DNA of 64,000 nt, taken from assembly GCA_001940645.1 (NCBI GenBank), contig MDVS01000014.1:62001-126000 (forward strand), written 5' to 3'. Under the pieces are notes generated by a model. It saw only the letters and a program-made list of their open reading frames with translations. It was not told the origin of the DNA and made no database searches. The translations under genes were made by a program, and so were the position numbers. This DNA is from Candidatus Heimdallarchaeota archaeon LC_3. GTDB lineage: Archaea; Asgardarchaeota; Heimdallarchaeia; Hodarchaeales; LC-3. This document shows positions 38,351 to 48,006 of the stretch, piece after piece; the first letter of the stretch is position 1, and every line of letters begins with the position of its first letter.

Positions 38351-39211
38351 ATGGGTCATGGATCAGTAAAGGTACAAGGAAAAAAGTTTGATGTAAAAGA
38401 TCAATACGGTTCATTAAGGTTAGAAATATATGGAATGGAAATTACCGATATTTCAGAAATAAAGGACTTAAATAAGATAAAAAAGCTCGATGCATTAGAT
38501 CTTTCAGGTAATAAGATTTCGGAAATCATTGGTCTTGATTCACTATCAGGTCTCAAACAATTATTTCTGAATAGTAATCAAATTACAGAAATTACGGGTT
38601 TGGACTCATTAACCAACGTAGATCGTATATTTTTAAACAAAAATCAAATAACTGAAATTAAAGGATTAAATAACCTGAAAAATCTACAATGGTTAGAACT
38701 CAATGAAAATAAGTTAACAAGTTTGAAAGGAATAGAAAATTTAGTTGGTATAATTCAATTAGAATTAAAAGAAAACCAAATAACTGAAATAAAAGGGCTT
38801 GATAATCTAACTAACCTTTTACATCTGATATTAAGCAAAAATAATATAACTGAAATTAAAGGATTAGAGAAATTGTCCAATCTAAAATTTTTAAGTCTTG
38901 ACTACAATAAAATACAAGAAATTAAAGGATTAGGAGCGTTATCTTCTCTAGAAAATTTATTTCTCAATTCGAATGAAATCGCAGAAATAAAAGGTTTAGA
39001 CACTTTAACTAAATTAGAAAATTTGTATCTAGATACCAACAAAATTACAGAGATTAAAGGGCTAGAGAAACTTGAAAAATTATCGCTGTTGTATCTTGGG
39101 ATGAATCTTATTGGATGGGAAGAAAAACGATTTGAATTGAATGCTATGGGTGAAGGAAATATCAAAAAATTGTTGGAAGACTATAAGGTGTGGAAAGGAA
39201 AAGGGACATAA
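38351..39211 (+). CDS. Leucine-rich-repeat protein (22-residue, SDS22/internalin-like)
   Basis: The 286-residue protein is built from about ten 22-residue leucine-rich repeats with the unit L-x2-L-x-L-x2-N-x-I-x2-I-x-G-L. It has no signal peptide or membrane helix, so it is cytosolic. A short N-terminal cap (residues 1-35) and a C-terminal Lys/Glu-rich helix frame the solenoid. TGAGGTT before the ATG is a good ribosome binding site. It is a protein-protein interaction scaffold; the partner is unknown. Repeats share ATTAAAGG-type DNA strings, suggesting recent internal expansion. Confidence 0.9.
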   Translation: MGHGSVKVQGKKFDVKDQYGSLRLEIYGMEITDISEIKDLNKIKKLDALDLSGNKISEIIGLDSLSGLKQLFLNSNQITEITGLDSLTNVDRIFLNKNQITEIKGLNNLKNLQWLELNENKLTSLKGIENLVGIIQLELKENQITEIKGLDNLTNLLHLILSKNNITEIKGLEKLSNLKFLSLDYNKIQEIKGLGALSSLENLFLNSNEIAEIKGLDTLTKLENLYLDTNKITEIKGLEKLEKLSLLYLGMNLIGWEEKRFELNAMGEGNIKKLLEDYKVWKGKGT

Positions 39212-39427
39212 TGAACTGATAACAATCAGTGTGAAATAGATATAATTAAGAAAAAACATGTACTCTGAAATGCTGATTAAAGTGATAAAAATTAATAATC
39301 CATTACCTGAAGGATTCCAGAGGATGGTAAGATTACTTATCACACCTATCAATTAAATGATTTATAGATTAATTTTTGATTTAAGATTAGACTTGACCAA
39401 AATGATTAAATAAAATGAAAAAAAAAT

Positions 39428-40570
39428 TTACTTACTCTGTTTAAAAATACCAGTACACAACTTTTTACCTGTTTTTGTTTCAGATATAATGCAAGTAACC
39501 AATCCTAGAATAATATTTCCACCCTTGCTCTTTAATTGAATCTCCATTTTTTTTACTTCGTTATTAATCTGGATTCTATCTCGAAATATATTTAATTGTT
39601 CTGTGTTTACAAAAATTTCCCGAGCATTAATTCCATTTAATTCGGATAGATTAGTATACTGAAATAGTTTTAAAAAAGCCAAGTTTGCATCAATCATCGT
39701 TTTGGGAGAATAATTATCTAGTTCCATACAGAATACACAAAAATCAACCGATTCTTGTAAAGATTTATATTTAAGTTCTATTTCTTGAAGACGTAATACA
39801 TCTTCAATAATTCGTGTAACAGAAAGAATATGAGGCTCATTGTTCAAAGTAATTACTGTTGCTGACATTTCACCCCATAATTTTCTCCCATCCTTCATCC
39901 GAAATTTAGCAAGAAGCCTTTCACAAGACCCTTTTGTATTCAACTCATCTTTTAATTTAATCCGATCTCTTGGATTGCACCAAATATCTAAATCAGGGGA
40001 TAATGAAGATTTACCGATTACATCAGCCTTTGAAAAACCAGTGATTTTAGTGAACCCTTCATTGACATCAATATAAACGCCATCTTTGAGACTATTTATG
40101 TTAATGCTATCTGAACTGGTATGAAAAGCTAATCTAAACCGTTCCTCACTTATCCGTAACGCCTCTTCAATACGTGAGAGGTTTACTACTTCGTAAATAG
40201 TATGAAAGACTTCTGAAAACATAGAAGCAGAATCACCACCTTTTTTAATATAATGTTTAGCTCCCAAATTCAGTGCTTGAATAGCGACTTCTTCTCTACT
40301 TTGGCCTGTAAAAATGATAAAGGGAATTTTAATATTGTTTTCATTAATTATTTTCAATAAATCTAATCCATTTAAAGTAGGCATTAAATAATCTGAGATA
40401 ATTATATCATACTGTTTTCCTGAAAGAATACAGTCTAAAACATTTGTCGGATCTGTACATATATCTAAAACTATTTTTCCTTCACCCAATTTCTCAAGAT
40501 AGATCTTTGCTATGCTACAAAAATCTTCTTCATCGTCAACATGAAGAATTCGAATAGATGAAATGGACAG
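39428..40570 (-). CDS. Response regulator receiver with two PAS domains, start probably CTG
   Basis: The receiver domain begins IRILHVDDEEDF, with phospho-acceptor Asp in IIISDYLMP and the Lys in YIKKGG. Two PAS domains follow at about residues 150-260 (ERFRLAFHTSSD...) and 270-380. There is no kinase or DNA-binding output. The first in-frame ATG/GTG/TTG (TTG 40489) lies inside the receiver and would remove its acidic pair. Upstream codons encode the missing strand back to CTG 40570, which has GGAG 9 nt before it. The CTG start gives 380 residues. Confidence 0.8.
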   Translation of the reverse strand: MSISSIRILHVDDEEDFCSIAKIYLEKLGEGKIVLDICTDPTNVLDCILSGKQYDIIISDYLMPTLNGLDLLKIINENNIKIPFIIFTGQSREEVAIQALNLGAKHYIKKGGDSASMFSEVFHTIYEVVNLSRIEEALRISEERFRLAFHTSSDSININSLKDGVYIDVNEGFTKITGFSKADVIGKSSLSPDLDIWCNPRDRIKLKDELNTKGSCERLLAKFRMKDGRKLWGEMSATVITLNNEPHILSVTRIIEDVLRLQEIELKYKSLQESVDFCVFCMELDNYSPKTMIDANLAFLKLFQYTNLSELNGINAREIFVNTEQLNIFRDRIQINNEVKKMEIQLKSKGGNIILGLVTCIISETKTGKKLCTGIFKQSK

Positions 40571-40998
40571 GTAAATTATCTCCTTATCAACGAATTCTGG
40601 GTATTAAGTATATTTACTATGTAAATAATTCTTAAAAAATTGAAACATTAAAAGAATTTCAGGAAATTTTTTTAACTTTCCGAACAGATAATATAAAATT
40701 AAAAAGTTATTAAAATAACTTTCACTAGAAAAACTGGATTATAGGTAAATTTCAACACGAAAAAAGCAACAAAATTAACCAAAGCATTTCCTCTAGCAAA
40801 AAAATAAAGAAAAATTGCCCATTCAGGATTATAAACACTTTTTATTATGGGTATTCAGCATCTGTTGTTTTAGATTTTTTCCGTTCAGAAAATTATTGAA
40901 TCCTCCTTTAAGATATTACATTCAACAATATTTTCGTTGGATATTAATTAAATTCTGATTTCTAATCTTCGAAATGTTAGTTAAACTCAATTTATCAG
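40571..40998. other. Intergenic region between divergent genes, nothing recognised
   Basis: It contains the divergent promoters of the receiver-PAS gene and the kinase-phospholyase gene. No frame or strong inverted repeat was noticed. Confidence 0.4.
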
Positions 40999-43323
40999 AT
41001 GGATCAGATGGTAAAACCTAATTTCACTTTGTTAGAAGCTCTGAATATGGTACAATCTCATTTTAATCTAAGTGGAGTGATCAAAGAACTACCTAGCTAT
41101 GAGGACCAAAACTTTTATATTAAAATAAATGATGGAAAAGAATTTGTTCTTAAAATTGCTAATTCTGAAGAAAGCAAAGAAATTATTGAGTTTCAAAATG
41201 CAACTATTAATTATTTATCTCAATTTCCTAATGTTAAAGTTCCAAAAATTATTTTAAGTAAAAATAATGAAGAATTCTCACTTTATTCAGAAAATGAGGA
41301 CAAAAAATATATTATTCGTGTGATTTCATATATATCTGGAACATTATATGCGGATTATAATCAGAAAAATTCTGTTATCCTTAATTTTGTTGGCCAAAAA
41401 CTTGGAAGTTTCACAAAAAATTTGCAAAATTTCTCTCATCGTACAGCTTATAGAAAGTTTGGTTGGGATTTAGCAAATGCTTCTACATTAATTGGTGAGA
41501 AAATTATCCATATCTCAGATTTAAGGAAAAAAAAAGTTATAGCAAAGTTTCAGAAAATGTTTGAATCACAGGTTATTCCAGAACTAGCTGAATTACGATC
41601 CAGTGTTATTCATAACGATTGGAACATTCATAATATAATTATCAATAAAAATTTAAACTCCAGCGATTTTGAATTAGGAATTATTGATTTTGGAGATACT
41701 ATATTTGGAAAAACTATATTTGAATTAGCAATAGCTATAGCGTATTTAATGCTCGATCAAGAAGACCCATTATTATCAGCATTTCATGTGGTTAAGGGAT
41801 ATTTTGAAAAATTTTCTTTGACTAATCTTGAATTAAAGGTTCTTTTCCCATTAATCTGTGCTAGACTTTGTATGAGTGTCTGTAGTTCAGCATATCAAAT
41901 TAAGATTGAACCTGAAAATGATTATCTTACGATTAATGAAAAACAAGCATGGGATTTGTTATTTAAATTAGAAAAATATCCGTTACAGTTTGCATATCAA
42001 ACATTCTTTGATGCTTGTCATCCAGGATTAAGTAAAGAAGAAAGTTTGGATTTAAGAAACCAATATATTGGCCCTAATCTCAGCATTTCTTATCAAAATC
42101 CATTGAAGATTGTTCGGGGATTTATGCAATATTTATATGACGATGAGGGTAAGAGATATCTAGACTGTGTTACTAATATTCCTCATGTTGGTCACAGTAA
42201 TCCAGAAATTGTTGAAGTAATTAATAGACAAGCTTCAGTATTAAATACTAATACTAGATACCTTTACGATCTATTAGTCCATTATTCTAAACGTTTATGT
42301 GAAACACTTCCCGAATCCTTAACGGTATGTTATTTTGTTAACAGTGGAAGTGAAGCAAATGAATTGGCATTAAGATTAGCTTATAATTTCACAAAACAAC
42401 GAGATTTGATTGTAGTAAAAGGAGGGTATCATGGGAACACTCAGGGTTTAATTGACATTAGTTCGTACAAATTTGATGGTCCAAGAGGAAAAGGTGCTCC
42501 TTCGCATGTTCATAAAGTTCCAGTCCCTGATACCTATCGGGGAAGATATAAAGCAAATGATCCACAAGCAGGAAAAAAGTATGCAGATTATGTGAGAGAA
42601 ACGATTGAAAATTTAAAAAAAGAAGGAAAAAAAATAGCTGGGTTTATTTCAGAATCTATCATGGGTAGTGGAGGCCAGATTGTATTTCCTAAAGGTTATT
42701 TAAAAGAAGTTTATAAGTATGTTCGTGATTATGGAGGAGTTTGCATTGCTGATGAAGTTCAAGTGGGATTTGGACGTATAGGAACACATTTTTGGGGTTT
42801 TCAAACTCAAAATGTCAATCCTGATATAGTTACTTTGGGTAAACCCATGGCTAATGGACACCCTATGGGTGCTGTGATCACAACCAGAGAAATTGCTGAA
42901 TCTTTTGATGATGGAATGGAGTTTTTTAGTAGTTTTGGTGGAAACCCAGTTTCTTGTGCTATCGGTTTGAAAGTATTGGATATTATTAAAAATCAAAAAT
43001 TACAAGAAAATGCACTAGTTTTAGGGAAATATCTTTTGGAAGGAATACAAGAATTAAAACATAAATTTCCGGTTATAGGAGATGTGAGGGGATTAGGGTT
43101 ATTCTTAGGGATAGAATTTGTTCTCGATAGAGAATCTCAAGAACCTGAAGATAATTTTGCAAAAAAATTAGTCGAATTAATGAAAGATGAAGGAATTTTG
43201 ATTAGTGTAGATGGTTTATTACACAATGTAATCAAAATCAAACCGCCATTAACATTTAACAAAGAAAATGCAAAAACATTTTTAGATAGTCTTGAGAAAA
43301 ACATAATGCGATTGATTACTTAG
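40999..43323 (+). CDS. Fused APH-type kinase and class-III aminotransferase-fold phospholyase
   Basis: Residues 1-335 form an aminoglycoside-phosphotransferase-fold kinase, with catalytic loop [10 protein letters not shown] (D207) and DFGD metal site (D230). Residues about 345-774 are a PLP class-III enzyme: [31 protein letters not shown] (D585) and PLP lysine K615 in [17 protein letters not shown]. These last blocks closely resemble animal ethanolamine-phosphate and 5-phosphohydroxylysine phospholyases. Kinase and lyase in one chain suggest phosphorylation of an amino alcohol followed by phosphate elimination. Candidate substrates are 5-hydroxylysine or ethanolamine. It is monocistronic, 7 kb from LKR/SDH genes. 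Confidence 0.88.
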   Translation: MDQMVKPNFTLLEALNMVQSHFNLSGVIKELPSYEDQNFYIKINDGKEFVLKIANSEESKEIIEFQNATINYLSQFPNVKVPKIILSKNNEEFSLYSENEDKKYIIRVISYISGTLYADYNQKNSVILNFVGQKLGSFTKNLQNFSHRTAYRKFGWDLANASTLIGEKIIHISDLRKKKVIAKFQKMFESQVIPELAELRSSVIHNDWNIHNIIINKNLNSSDFELGIIDFGDTIFGKTIFELAIAIAYLMLDQEDPLLSAFHVVKGYFEKFSLTNLELKVLFPLICARLCMSVCSSAYQIKIEPENDYLTINEKQAWDLLFKLEKYPLQFAYQTFFDACHPGLSKEESLDLRNQYIGPNLSISYQNPLKIVRGFMQYLYDDEGKRYLDCVTNIPHVGHSNPEIVEVINRQASVLNTNTRYLYDLLVHYSKRLCETLPESLTVCYFVNSGSEANELALRLAYNFTKQRDLIVVKGGYHGNTQGLIDISSYKFDGPRGKGAPSHVHKVPVPDTYRGRYKANDPQAGKKYADYVRETIENLKKEGKKIAGFISESIMGSGGQIVFPKGYLKEVYKYVRDYGGVCIADEVQVGFGRIGTHFWGFQTQNVNPDIVTLGKPMANGHPMGAVITTREIAESFDDGMEFFSSFGGNPVSCAIGLKVLDIIKNQKLQENALVLGKYLLEGIQELKHKFPVIGDVRGLGLFLGIEFVLDRESQEPEDNFAKKLVELMKDEGILISVDGLLHNVIKIKPPLTFNKENAKTFLDSLEKNIMRLIT

Positions 43324-43623
43324 GATAGAAAGAATCTTTTTCAAAATTAGATAGAAATATAACTTATAAAGTCAATCAAGTTCTGACTTTAAAAACCAAT
43401 TTAGTAAAAGAAACTGCTTCTAATTTGAGAAATCATCTATTACATAAAATTGCATCAATTATTTGTGATAATTGAATGAAACTCATTAAATTTATCTGAC
43501 CTTAAGAAATTTATAATTAACCTAGATTTGATTTTATAATAGAATTTCTATATAAGAACAATAATTGGATTAATTTTAATTAACATTCCTCATTTTATGA
43601 ATAATAAACAGTAGTGGAATCAT

Positions 43624-44751
43624 ATGGGAAAAATCGATTTACGAAAAGATCAGAAGGGAATAGAAAAGTTAACTAAGAAAATTAAAGAATCAGAAAACCC
43701 CCTTTGGGAAGGGACAATTGAAAGTTGGTTTGATAAAATATCGTATACAGAAGGCAATTTAATTCTACATTTTAAAGTTCCTGTACCTGAAAACAACTCA
43801 GTTTTTCGTAATGAATTCCTACAGTATCTTAAAAAAGATTTGGACAATTTTGAGGGAATTGATAATCTCGAATTAAATTTAATAACTGATATTAGTAGTT
43901 CTATTGGGGATCTGAAAGGAAGAACAATTGAAAAAGCTAAAAATATAATAGCAGTAGCATCGAATAAAGGAGGAGTTGGTAAATCTACTGTAGCTTATAA
44001 TATAGCTGCTGCACTTCAATATATTGGTGCAAAAGTTGCTATTCTAGATTTAGATATTTATGGTCCAAGTTTACCAACAATGTTTGGTATAAAATCCCCA
44101 GCTCAACAATCAAACGCTATAAAACTAGAATTAGTTAATAAATATGGTATGGATTTATTTTCCTTAGGATTTGTAATTTCAGAAGACCAACCAATTATTT
44201 TCAGAGCTCCGATTGTTGATAAATTAGCAAATCAATTTTTTTCTGGAGTGCAATGGAATGAAGTTGATTATTTAGTTATAGACCTACCACCAGGAACTGG
44301 AGATGTTCAACTCACCTTAGCTCAACAACTACCTCATGTGAAAATGATAATGGTAACTACACCAAATGATGTTTCCCAATCTGATGTCACTAAAGGAGTT
44401 AGAATGTTTTCTCAAGAAGGTTTGAATATTGAAATTATTGGAATAATTGAAAACATGAGTTATTTTGTATGCGATGAATGTAATACAAAACACGAAATTT
44501 TTTCGTCTGGAGGAGCAAAAGATATCGCTGATTCTTTCGGGATAGAATTATTAGGAGAAATTCCATTATATACTGATTTACGAATATCAGGTGACAAAGG
44601 AAAACCAATTGTTATAGATAATCCTGACCATCAAGTTAGTAAGAAATTTATTTCTATTGCAGAATTGATAAGTGCAAGAATTGCTCAAAATAACCACGAA
44701 ATGTATTCAAAAAGAGAAAAAGAAGTAATAATTGATTTAGATTTAGCTTAA
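43624..44751 (+). CDS. Mrp/NBP35-family iron-sulfur cluster carrier ATPase
   Basis: The 375-residue protein has the deviant Walker A KGGVGKST starting at K115, the Mrp signature DLDIYGPSLPTMFG, YLVIDLPPGTGDVQLTL, and a CDEC pair (C283, C286) that holds the bridging cluster. An N-terminal domain of about 100 residues occupies the place of MIP18/DUF59 but is divergent. The protein would bind and transfer 4Fe-4S clusters in the cytosol. The length is normal for ApbC with an N-terminal domain. It is monocistronic. Confidence 0.93.
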   Translation: MGKIDLRKDQKGIEKLTKKIKESENPLWEGTIESWFDKISYTEGNLILHFKVPVPENNSVFRNEFLQYLKKDLDNFEGIDNLELNLITDISSSIGDLKGRTIEKAKNIIAVASNKGGVGKSTVAYNIAAALQYIGAKVAILDLDIYGPSLPTMFGIKSPAQQSNAIKLELVNKYGMDLFSLGFVISEDQPIIFRAPIVDKLANQFFSGVQWNEVDYLVIDLPPGTGDVQLTLAQQLPHVKMIMVTTPNDVSQSDVTKGVRMFSQEGLNIEIIGIIENMSYFVCDECNTKHEIFSSGGAKDIADSFGIELLGEIPLYTDLRISGDKGKPIVIDNPDHQVSKKFISIAELISARIAQNNHEMYSKREKEVIIDLDLA

Positions 44752-45434
44752 TCCTAAATTTTTCTATAAAAATTGTTGTTCTCTTTTTTTCTTCATTACA
44801 CACATCGTTTCTCGACTTAAGAAAATAAATTTGCTTTAAACCTTACAAAGATTAACCTGATTATTATTTATTATTACCAAAAACTATCATTGATAGAATA
44901 AAAACTTCCTTCGGAAATGCTTCAATCGACGTATGCTGTAAAGCACCTCTCAGAAATGCTGGATACGCTCATGGAAAGTGGCAGGGCCAGTGGTGAATTT
45001 CTTAATCAATATTTAGTTTCCCATTAATTTCGTTGTATGGGTCCTCAAGCTCGAGGTCACCATTAAACAATTCAGGCCTTTCAACCTTCGCCAGGCTGGT
45101 CTTCCAAGTATGACAGAAAACTGGGTAATCACTTCTGAGGTGTTAAAAGATCCCACAGGAAGACTTTTTGGCTTCATGAAAACGCATTCCTTTTAATTCA
45201 TCAAATTCTTGATTTTTTCTATCATTATGAAGTATTTCTTATCATAATACTATAATAAACTTCGTATTATTACGGAATAAATGGGTAGTATCATTCTATA
45301 CCTTTCTATAAAAAGAATCCACATTTAGAAAATCTAAGTGATCAATAATTAACAGGTTTAATTCAGAATATTGAATAGAATTTTATCCTCTGATTTTATT
45401 CGCCTGACAATTTTTCCTGTCTCAAAAGTTATTT
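44752..45434. other. Gene-free stretch containing a GC-rich island
   Basis: Apart from the candidate RNA at 44901-45169, the stretch is AT-rich and noncoding. By hand count 44941-45000 is 50% G+C and 45061-45120 is 43%, against 23% at 45241-45300. Confidence 0.5.
44901..45169 (+). ncRNA. Candidate structured noncoding RNA, identity unresolved
   Basis: AAAACTTCCT (44901-44910) pairs with AGGAAG-AC-TTTT (45157-45168), closing the segment just before a T-run that could end transcription. Inside, CACCTCTCAGAAATG (44944-44958) pairs with CACTTCTGAGGTG (45130-45142). A hairpin TTGTATGG-gt-CCTC with GAGG-tca-CCAT and ACAA lies near 45033-45070. Both strands have stops in every frame. GGAAAGT (44973-44979) and GACAGAA (45112-45118) recall RNase P RNA core motifs, but the expected P4 pairing and P2/P3 helices were not found. 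RNase P RNA, SRP RNA or another RNA remain possible. Confidence 0.4.
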
Positions 45435-45830
45435 TCAAAATAATCTAAAAGAATTCGTTTCCAGTTCTCTTTGAAAAATCGAGACAAAATACATCATTTT
45501 TGAACTATCATGAACCAGATCATCTATTAATGAATAAGGGTATGAGAGCTCAATTAATTCTTTGATTTCTTCTTTATTTAATATAGATTGTTCGGGTTTT
45601 CCGTAAAAAATCGAACATTCTATATTAAATTGAAACACTTTTTTCTTCATAATTGGATTGATAAAAAGGAAAACAACCCATCGATCATCAGTGTTAATAT
45701 GGAAAAATAATTGGTATTTAGAATCTTTCTTAATCAAACTTCTTAATTGAGAGGAAAGATAGTCATGTAATTCTTTATCATATTTTGATTCAAACCAAGA
45801 AATTTGATAATTTGGGGTAATAAAATTCAT
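45435..45830 (-). CDS. Hypothetical protein, 131 residues
   Basis: I do not recognise this soluble protein. It has an alternating strand/helix pattern: YQLFFHIN, WVVFLFINP and VFQFNIECSIFYG as strands, with an acidic helix KEEIKELIELS. No cysteine pair, signal peptide or membrane helix is present. It is isolated in a gene-poor region beside the candidate RNA and decayed genes. The ATG and frame composition look genuine. Confidence 0.55.
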   Translation of the reverse strand: MNFITPNYQISWFESKYDKELHDYLSSQLRSLIKKDSKYQLFFHINTDDRWVVFLFINPIMKKKVFQFNIECSIFYGKPEQSILNKEEIKELIELSYPYSLIDDLVHDSSKMMYFVSIFQRELETNSFRLF

Positions 45831-46243
45831 TTGAATTCTTTTGGTCTATTAGATTAAATCCTTTTATAGTAACTTTATTTTCCTTCCTAACTACACAATA
45901 TTAAGGAAGAACAAACATCAGATCTTTATATCTTTAAATATTTAATTATTCAAAAAATGTATTATAAAAATCCAGTCATTTAGTTCGTATTTTGATACTC
46001 CTATTAAATTAACTATTTCTTGTTGAAGATTGTGCTGTAATCAGAGACAGAGATTTTAGTGAAAGAAAAATTTATTTATTTAATAAAAATTTGATAGTTG
46101 TTCCTGAATCAGTTATATTATTTACATTTATTACAACAATATCGAATTCTATTGTGATATTTAGTCTATCAATCAAAATAATCAGTAATCATATAAATCA
46201 GTTAATTAAAACAAGTTAGATGGATGAAGAATCTATTTAGAGA
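45831..46243. other. Gene-poor region
   Basis: An open frame without a start codon at 46013-46219 reads CAVIRDRDFSERKIYLF and then hydrophobic residues. It may be a remnant or chance. Nothing else was recognised. Confidence 0.35.
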
Positions 46244-46906
46244 TTACAATATTAATTCTCCTTCTTCGACCTTGATTTGTGAAGCTTTTTTTTGTTCATT
46301 TAGAATTGAAGTTTTTGATACAAAATAATCCAAATTAACTGTTTTATTTAAAATCCGTAACCGTTTACGAACCACAACTTTTAACACCATATCAATTAAA
46401 CCTTCCAATCACAAAGCGATATCAACATTTTCAGTCGAGCGACCTCATCTAAGTATTTAGCATAATCAAACTTTCCAGAGGATGACAATTTATTTACCAA
46501 AATTCCTATGATATATGTTAAACTACTGTTTATATAGATTCATCGAAATTTTTCTTTCACATTCATTATTAAAAGATCTTTATTTCAAAAAGTGGTAAAA
46601 ATAATTTGAAATGATTTTTTCAATAAGATTTCCAAGAAGAGATCAACCGAGAATTGTGGCAGCCCGACAAAATTCTCCTTCTGAAAAACATCAATATTAA
46701 TTGTATTTTACAAATAAAGCGGTCTTCAATTATTTATGTAACATATTAATAAGAAGTTAATCAAGTTTCCAACAATTTTTGGGAATTGTCTCCAAGAATA
46801 AATTATAAAATTCATTATACAGGTCGAACACTAAATTATCAGGGATAACCTTACCTTTTTGGTAAAGAACTGAAAATATATCTTCAAAAGAAACTATAGA
46901 ATTCAT
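46244..46906 (-). pseudogene. Decayed gene, several frameshifts and stops, family unknown
   Basis: ATG 46906 starts MNSIVSFEDIFSVLYQKGKV and runs 49 codons to TAA 46757. A different frame near 46440-46500 reads KFDYAKYLDEVARL. The first frame resumes with DMVLKVVVRKRLRILNKTV down to TAA 46244. Near 46415, ENVDIAL-stop-LEGLIDMV bridges the two. The protein-like composition across frame changes on one strand indicates a dead gene of about 220 codons. I do not recognise the family. Confidence 0.45.
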
Positions 46907-47007
46907 AATAGATCATCAATAGAATATTATTTACTTTGATGACCCGAAAAAGATATTGAATCGATTAAATCTTTCATAGAGAATACAAAAAAGGATGTGA
47001 AAAATAA

Positions 47008-47226
47008 ATGCTAAACTGCTCAATTTGTGAAAATGAAATTACTAGAGATCGCTACAATATTGCTCTAAGAATTGAAAGACAAAATATAGCATTAAATGAA
47101 CAATGGAACGAATCTTGGGAATTACCAAGAGAAAATCTTTGTGATAATTGTTTTGATAAGATATTAGGATATCTTCAAGCTATATTAAACAATCTGAGAA
47201 TAAATAAAGGTAAAATAGTCAAATAA
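47008..47226 (+). CDS. Small CxxC...CxxC zinc-finger-like protein
   Basis: The 72-residue protein has CSICENEI near its start and CDNCFDKI near residue 45, a treble-clef-like pair of CxxC motifs, then a helix. AAGGATGTGA before the ATG is a fair ribosome binding site. It is likely a small metal-binding protein of unknown role. It sits among decayed genes, so it might be the intact front of a formerly longer gene. Confidence 0.5.
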   Translation: MLNCSICENEITRDRYNIALRIERQNIALNEQWNESWELPRENLCDNCFDKILGYLQAILNNLRINKGKIVK

Positions 47227-47240
47227 CTTTATACAGTTAA

Positions 47241-47399
47241 TGTTTATGTGAGTATGCTACTAAATTAGATGAATTTGAAAGACATTGGCATTCTAGTGAT
47301 AAGTGTGTAGAACAGTGCGATTGTGACGATTGTTCATATCTTCATGAATTTGAGGAAGAAATAAATGGTAATACAAGAAATGATGATATACGCGAATAG
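47241..47399 (+). pseudogene. Cysteine-rich coding remnant without a start
   Basis: After a TAA at 47238-47240 the frame reads CLCEYATKLDEFERHWHSSD then KCVEQCDCDDCSYLHEFEEE and ends at TAG 47397-47399. No start codon opens it. The acidic, cysteine-rich content looks like real protein. It is in a different frame from the preceding zinc-finger gene, so it could be its frameshifted tail or a separate relic. Confidence 0.35.
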
Positions 47400-47515
47400 G
47401 CATAATTCTATACAATTTCGAATAGGAAAGTATATAAAAAATGAAATCATACAAAATTGTTCCTATTTCCATAAACATAAGTATTCTTGCGTTTGATAAT
47501 AATTGAGGCAATTCT

Positions 47516-47876
47516 ATGTTGCAGAAAGATAAAGAAAAACCTAAATTGAAGTTTATTACTAAGAAATTTGGAAAAAAATATTTGACGAATTTCTTCTTTT
47601 CAAGATTCAGAAGAATTTTAAGATTTTGCTAAAAATGTAATTCTATGTCTTTCTTTTACCGTCAAAGAAAACACTATTCTATATCTCCTTATAGATAATT
47701 TGGAAGGATTTTATATTGGGGAAATAGAAGAACATTTTTGTACCTTGAGTCCAAAATCTATAGAACTTTTTTCAAGTGATTTAAAAGAAAAAAGCATATT
47801 AGAGAGATTAAGTATTGGACCTTATTGTTTAAGTAATGTTGGTAAGAGAAATCGTAGACTTACTAATCGAATTTAG
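47516..47876 (+). pseudogene. Frameshifted gene remnant, possibly longin-like C-terminus
   Basis: ATG 47516 reads MLQKDKEKPKLKFITKKFGK in one frame to a TAA. From about 47590 another frame reads DFAKNVILCLSFTVKENTIL, YLLIDNLEGFYIGEIEEHF and GPYCLSNVGKRNRRLTNRI to TAG 47874-47876. The switch shows a frameshift. The strand-helix pattern vaguely recalls roadblock-type domains, but I do not assign a family. Confidence 0.4.
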
Positions 47877-48006
47877 AAAACTTATGAAATAATTGTAAAA
47901 AAATACTAAATAGAAATAATTTCTCTTTAGATAAGGATATTGATTCTATTTAAGACTTGATAGATTAAGATCGTTTAGTCAAGTGGATATGGATAATTAA
48001 CGAAAA

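Noticed and set aside
38462..39080. Repeated DNA in the LRR gene as a CRISPR-like array
   Set aside because: The repeats are diverged, 66-bp periodic and coding (22-residue LRRs), without constant repeat and unique spacer structure.
42700..42996. 98-codon minus-strand frame inside the kinase-phospholyase gene
   Set aside because: It is antisense to the conserved PLP-binding region and has no ribosome binding site or family signal.
44973..45118. Firm call of RNase P RNA
   Set aside because: GGAAAGT and GACAGAA are suggestive, but the P4 partner strands do not pair and there is too little space for P2/P3, so only a generic RNA candidate is reported.
46013..46219. 67-codon open frame with hydrophobic tail
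   Set aside because: It has no start codon and no family signal, and AT-rich DNA can give this by chance; it is mentioned only in the gap note.
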